DNA from: Cryomorphaceae bacterium 1068
Lineage (GTDB): Bacteria; Bacteroidota; Bacteroidia; Flavobacteriales_D; Cryomorphaceae
DNA: 64,000 nucleotides
Reading direction: 5' to 3'
NCBI GenBank assembly: GCA_027214385.1
Contig: JAPVXR010000018.1
Location: 22,375-86,374, forward strand
In this document: one piece after another, positions 63,128-64,000 of the stretch
Numbering within the stretch: position 1 is the first letter of the stretch
Layout of the letters: each line of letters starts with the position of its first letter
The notes under the pieces: model-generated
Seen by the model: the letters and a program-made list of their open reading frames with translations, nothing else
Told to the model about the DNA's origin: nothing
Database searches by the model: none
Made by a program: the position numbers and the translations under genes

Positions 63128-64000
63128 TTATTTCAAAACAACTTTAGAAGTTGAAGAAGCTCCATTTTCAAGTACTTCAATAACATACAGTCCTTTCTCG
63201 AAAGAAGAAAGATCTAAGCTCAGGAAGTTTGAACCTTCGTTTACGACGAAGCTGTAATCAGCCACAGCCTTTCCAACTAAGTCAAATACACGAACGTTAA
63301 CAAGCCCTTCAGCAGCTGCTGCGTAGTTCAAGTTAACTGATCCGGCAGTTGGGTTAGGGAAAACGTCAAATGACTTCTTCACTGATGAGCTTGCGCTCTT
63401 GCTAACCGTTCCAGTCATGATATTCGGGTTCTGGTAAACAGGATTCCAATTATCCATTGTCGGCGTTACCGCAGGAGACAATCTGTTACCTTCTACTTTA
63501 ACATACTTCTGCTTTACATCTTGATCAGCCACTACGCTAATAGCAGAACCTGCAGGTGGGAAATTGAACACACTTACAAAATCGGAGTAAGGACCGGCAA
63601 TTGTGGTGGGATTTTGTTGACATCCGCAGCGAACTCTGAAATTGATCGTAGCGAACGGATAAGGTGCCAACGCACCTACTCCAGCTGTAAAGGAACTAGA
63701 TGTAGGTCCTCCAACGATGATACTTGTTTGAGCATCAGGATTGGCAATATCTCCAACTCGTGCATTTACCTGACAGCCAATTTGACCGTTGATTGGTGTC
63801 CAAGAGAAGGTGATTGAGCCATTTGGATTTTGTACTGCACTCAAGCTTGCATTATCAACCGCAGGGTAAGGAGTTTCGCATGGAACTACACCACCACAAG
63901 CCGGATCATTCTCGTCCAAGAAGTCGATCACTACGGCAGGAACGCTGTCGCAAAGTTCTGTTCCCGTAAGAATCGCACCACGAATACTCCATTCGCCTAA
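63128..64000 (-). CDS. T9SS cargo protein, C-terminal part (cut by window edge)
   Basis: The frame is open to the window end, so only the last 290 or so residues are visible. They contain a Cys-rich/fibronectin-like segment (ITFSWTPINGQIGCQVNARVG, NFRVRCGCQQNP) very similar to the modules near the end of the two upstream-lying serine protease genes, and a type A sorting domain (FDVFPNPTAGSVN, KGLYVIEVLENG). The N-terminal catalytic or binding part is outside the window; by analogy it may be another secreted protease. Confidence 0.85.
   Translation of the reverse strand, partial: LGEWSIRGAILTGTELCDSVPAVVIDFLDENDPACGGVVPCETPYPAVDNASLSAVQNPNGSITFSWTPINGQIGCQVNARVGDIANPDAQTSIIVGGPTSSSFTAGVGALAPYPFATINFRVRCGCQQNPTTIAGPYSDFVSVFNFPPAGSAISVVADQDVKQKYVKVEGNRLSPAVTPTMDNWNPVYQNPNIMTGTVSKSASSSVKKSFDVFPNPTAGSVNLNYAAAAEGLVNVRVFDLVGKAVADYSFVVNEGSNFLSLDLSSFEKGLYVIEVLENGASSTSKVVLK

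Noticed and set aside
63521..63817. Plus-strand frame opposite the last T9SS gene
   Set aside because: It is antisense to a clear T9SS module and sorting domain and has no independent support.

Overview
The window looks like a chromosomal segment of a marine-type member of the Bacteroidota, probably Flavobacteriales near the Cryomorphaceae/Schleiferiaceae. This is inferred from many secreted proteins ending in a type IX secretion (T9SS) type A sorting domain, Bacteroidota-style promoters (TAnnTTTG), a near absence of Shine-Dalgarno sequences, and families such as DUF1800/DUF1501, LysM plus periplasmic-binding fusions, GldI-like FKBP lipoproteins and ECF sigma/anti-sigma/DUF4097 sets. I see no rRNA, tRNA, CRISPR array, transposase or prophage.

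Layout. 1-943: 5'-proximal part of a PEP synthase gene on the minus strand. 1129-5111: a tight DUF1800 / DUF1501 / discoidin-like T9SS operon, followed by a probable small structured RNA on the minus strand (5139-5236). 5373-7454: an outer-membrane barrel protein and two small envelope proteins. 7734-13016: a 1760-residue T9SS cargo protein made of five ~248-residue repeats. 13054-17672: glycosyltransferase, an SOS-like pair (LexA/CI-like repressor and DNA polymerase IV) separated by a palindromic repeat element, a CRP/FNR regulator and a small unknown protein. 18002-20377: secreted metalloprotease. 20492-24050: a complete prpD-prpB-prpC methylcitrate-cycle operon for propionyl-CoA use. 24144-29655: an AsmA-like protein, a secreted alpha/beta hydrolase and an M1 peptidase. 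29801-37702: two paralogous beta-propeller T9SS proteins with a duplicated promoter, then a BNR/sialidase-fold T9SS protein.

37692-41961: guaA, a LysM/substrate-binding fusion and hemF in overlapping minus-strand order. 42135-47632: a small acidic protein, DUF427, a giant tricorn-like S41 protease, a low-molecular-weight phosphatase and an RsmI-family methyltransferase. 47633-49945: NrnA-type DHH phosphoesterase with two FKBP lipoproteins. 49971-53046: LysR regulator with a small divergent transcript, then the DUF4097/anti-sigma/ECF set. 53285-56139: two lipoproteins and a thiolase. 56210-64000: two tandem secreted serine proteases, a TIM-barrel-like secreted protein and the 3' end of another T9SS cargo gene.

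How it works together. The theme is secretion: at least ten T9SS cargoes (proteases, propellers, repeat adhesin-like proteins) suit a particle- or polymer-degrading lifestyle, while PEP synthase, the methylcitrate cycle and the thiolase would process the resulting amino-acid and fatty-acid carbon. Two regulatory features stand out. At least seven genes have a TAnnTTTG-like box whose last base lies 5-7 bases before the start codon, predicting leaderless mRNAs. Two intergenic regions combine a consensus promoter with a strong hairpin about 100 bases downstream, predicting small RNAs. All function calls come from reading motifs and family knowledge; no database search was run.
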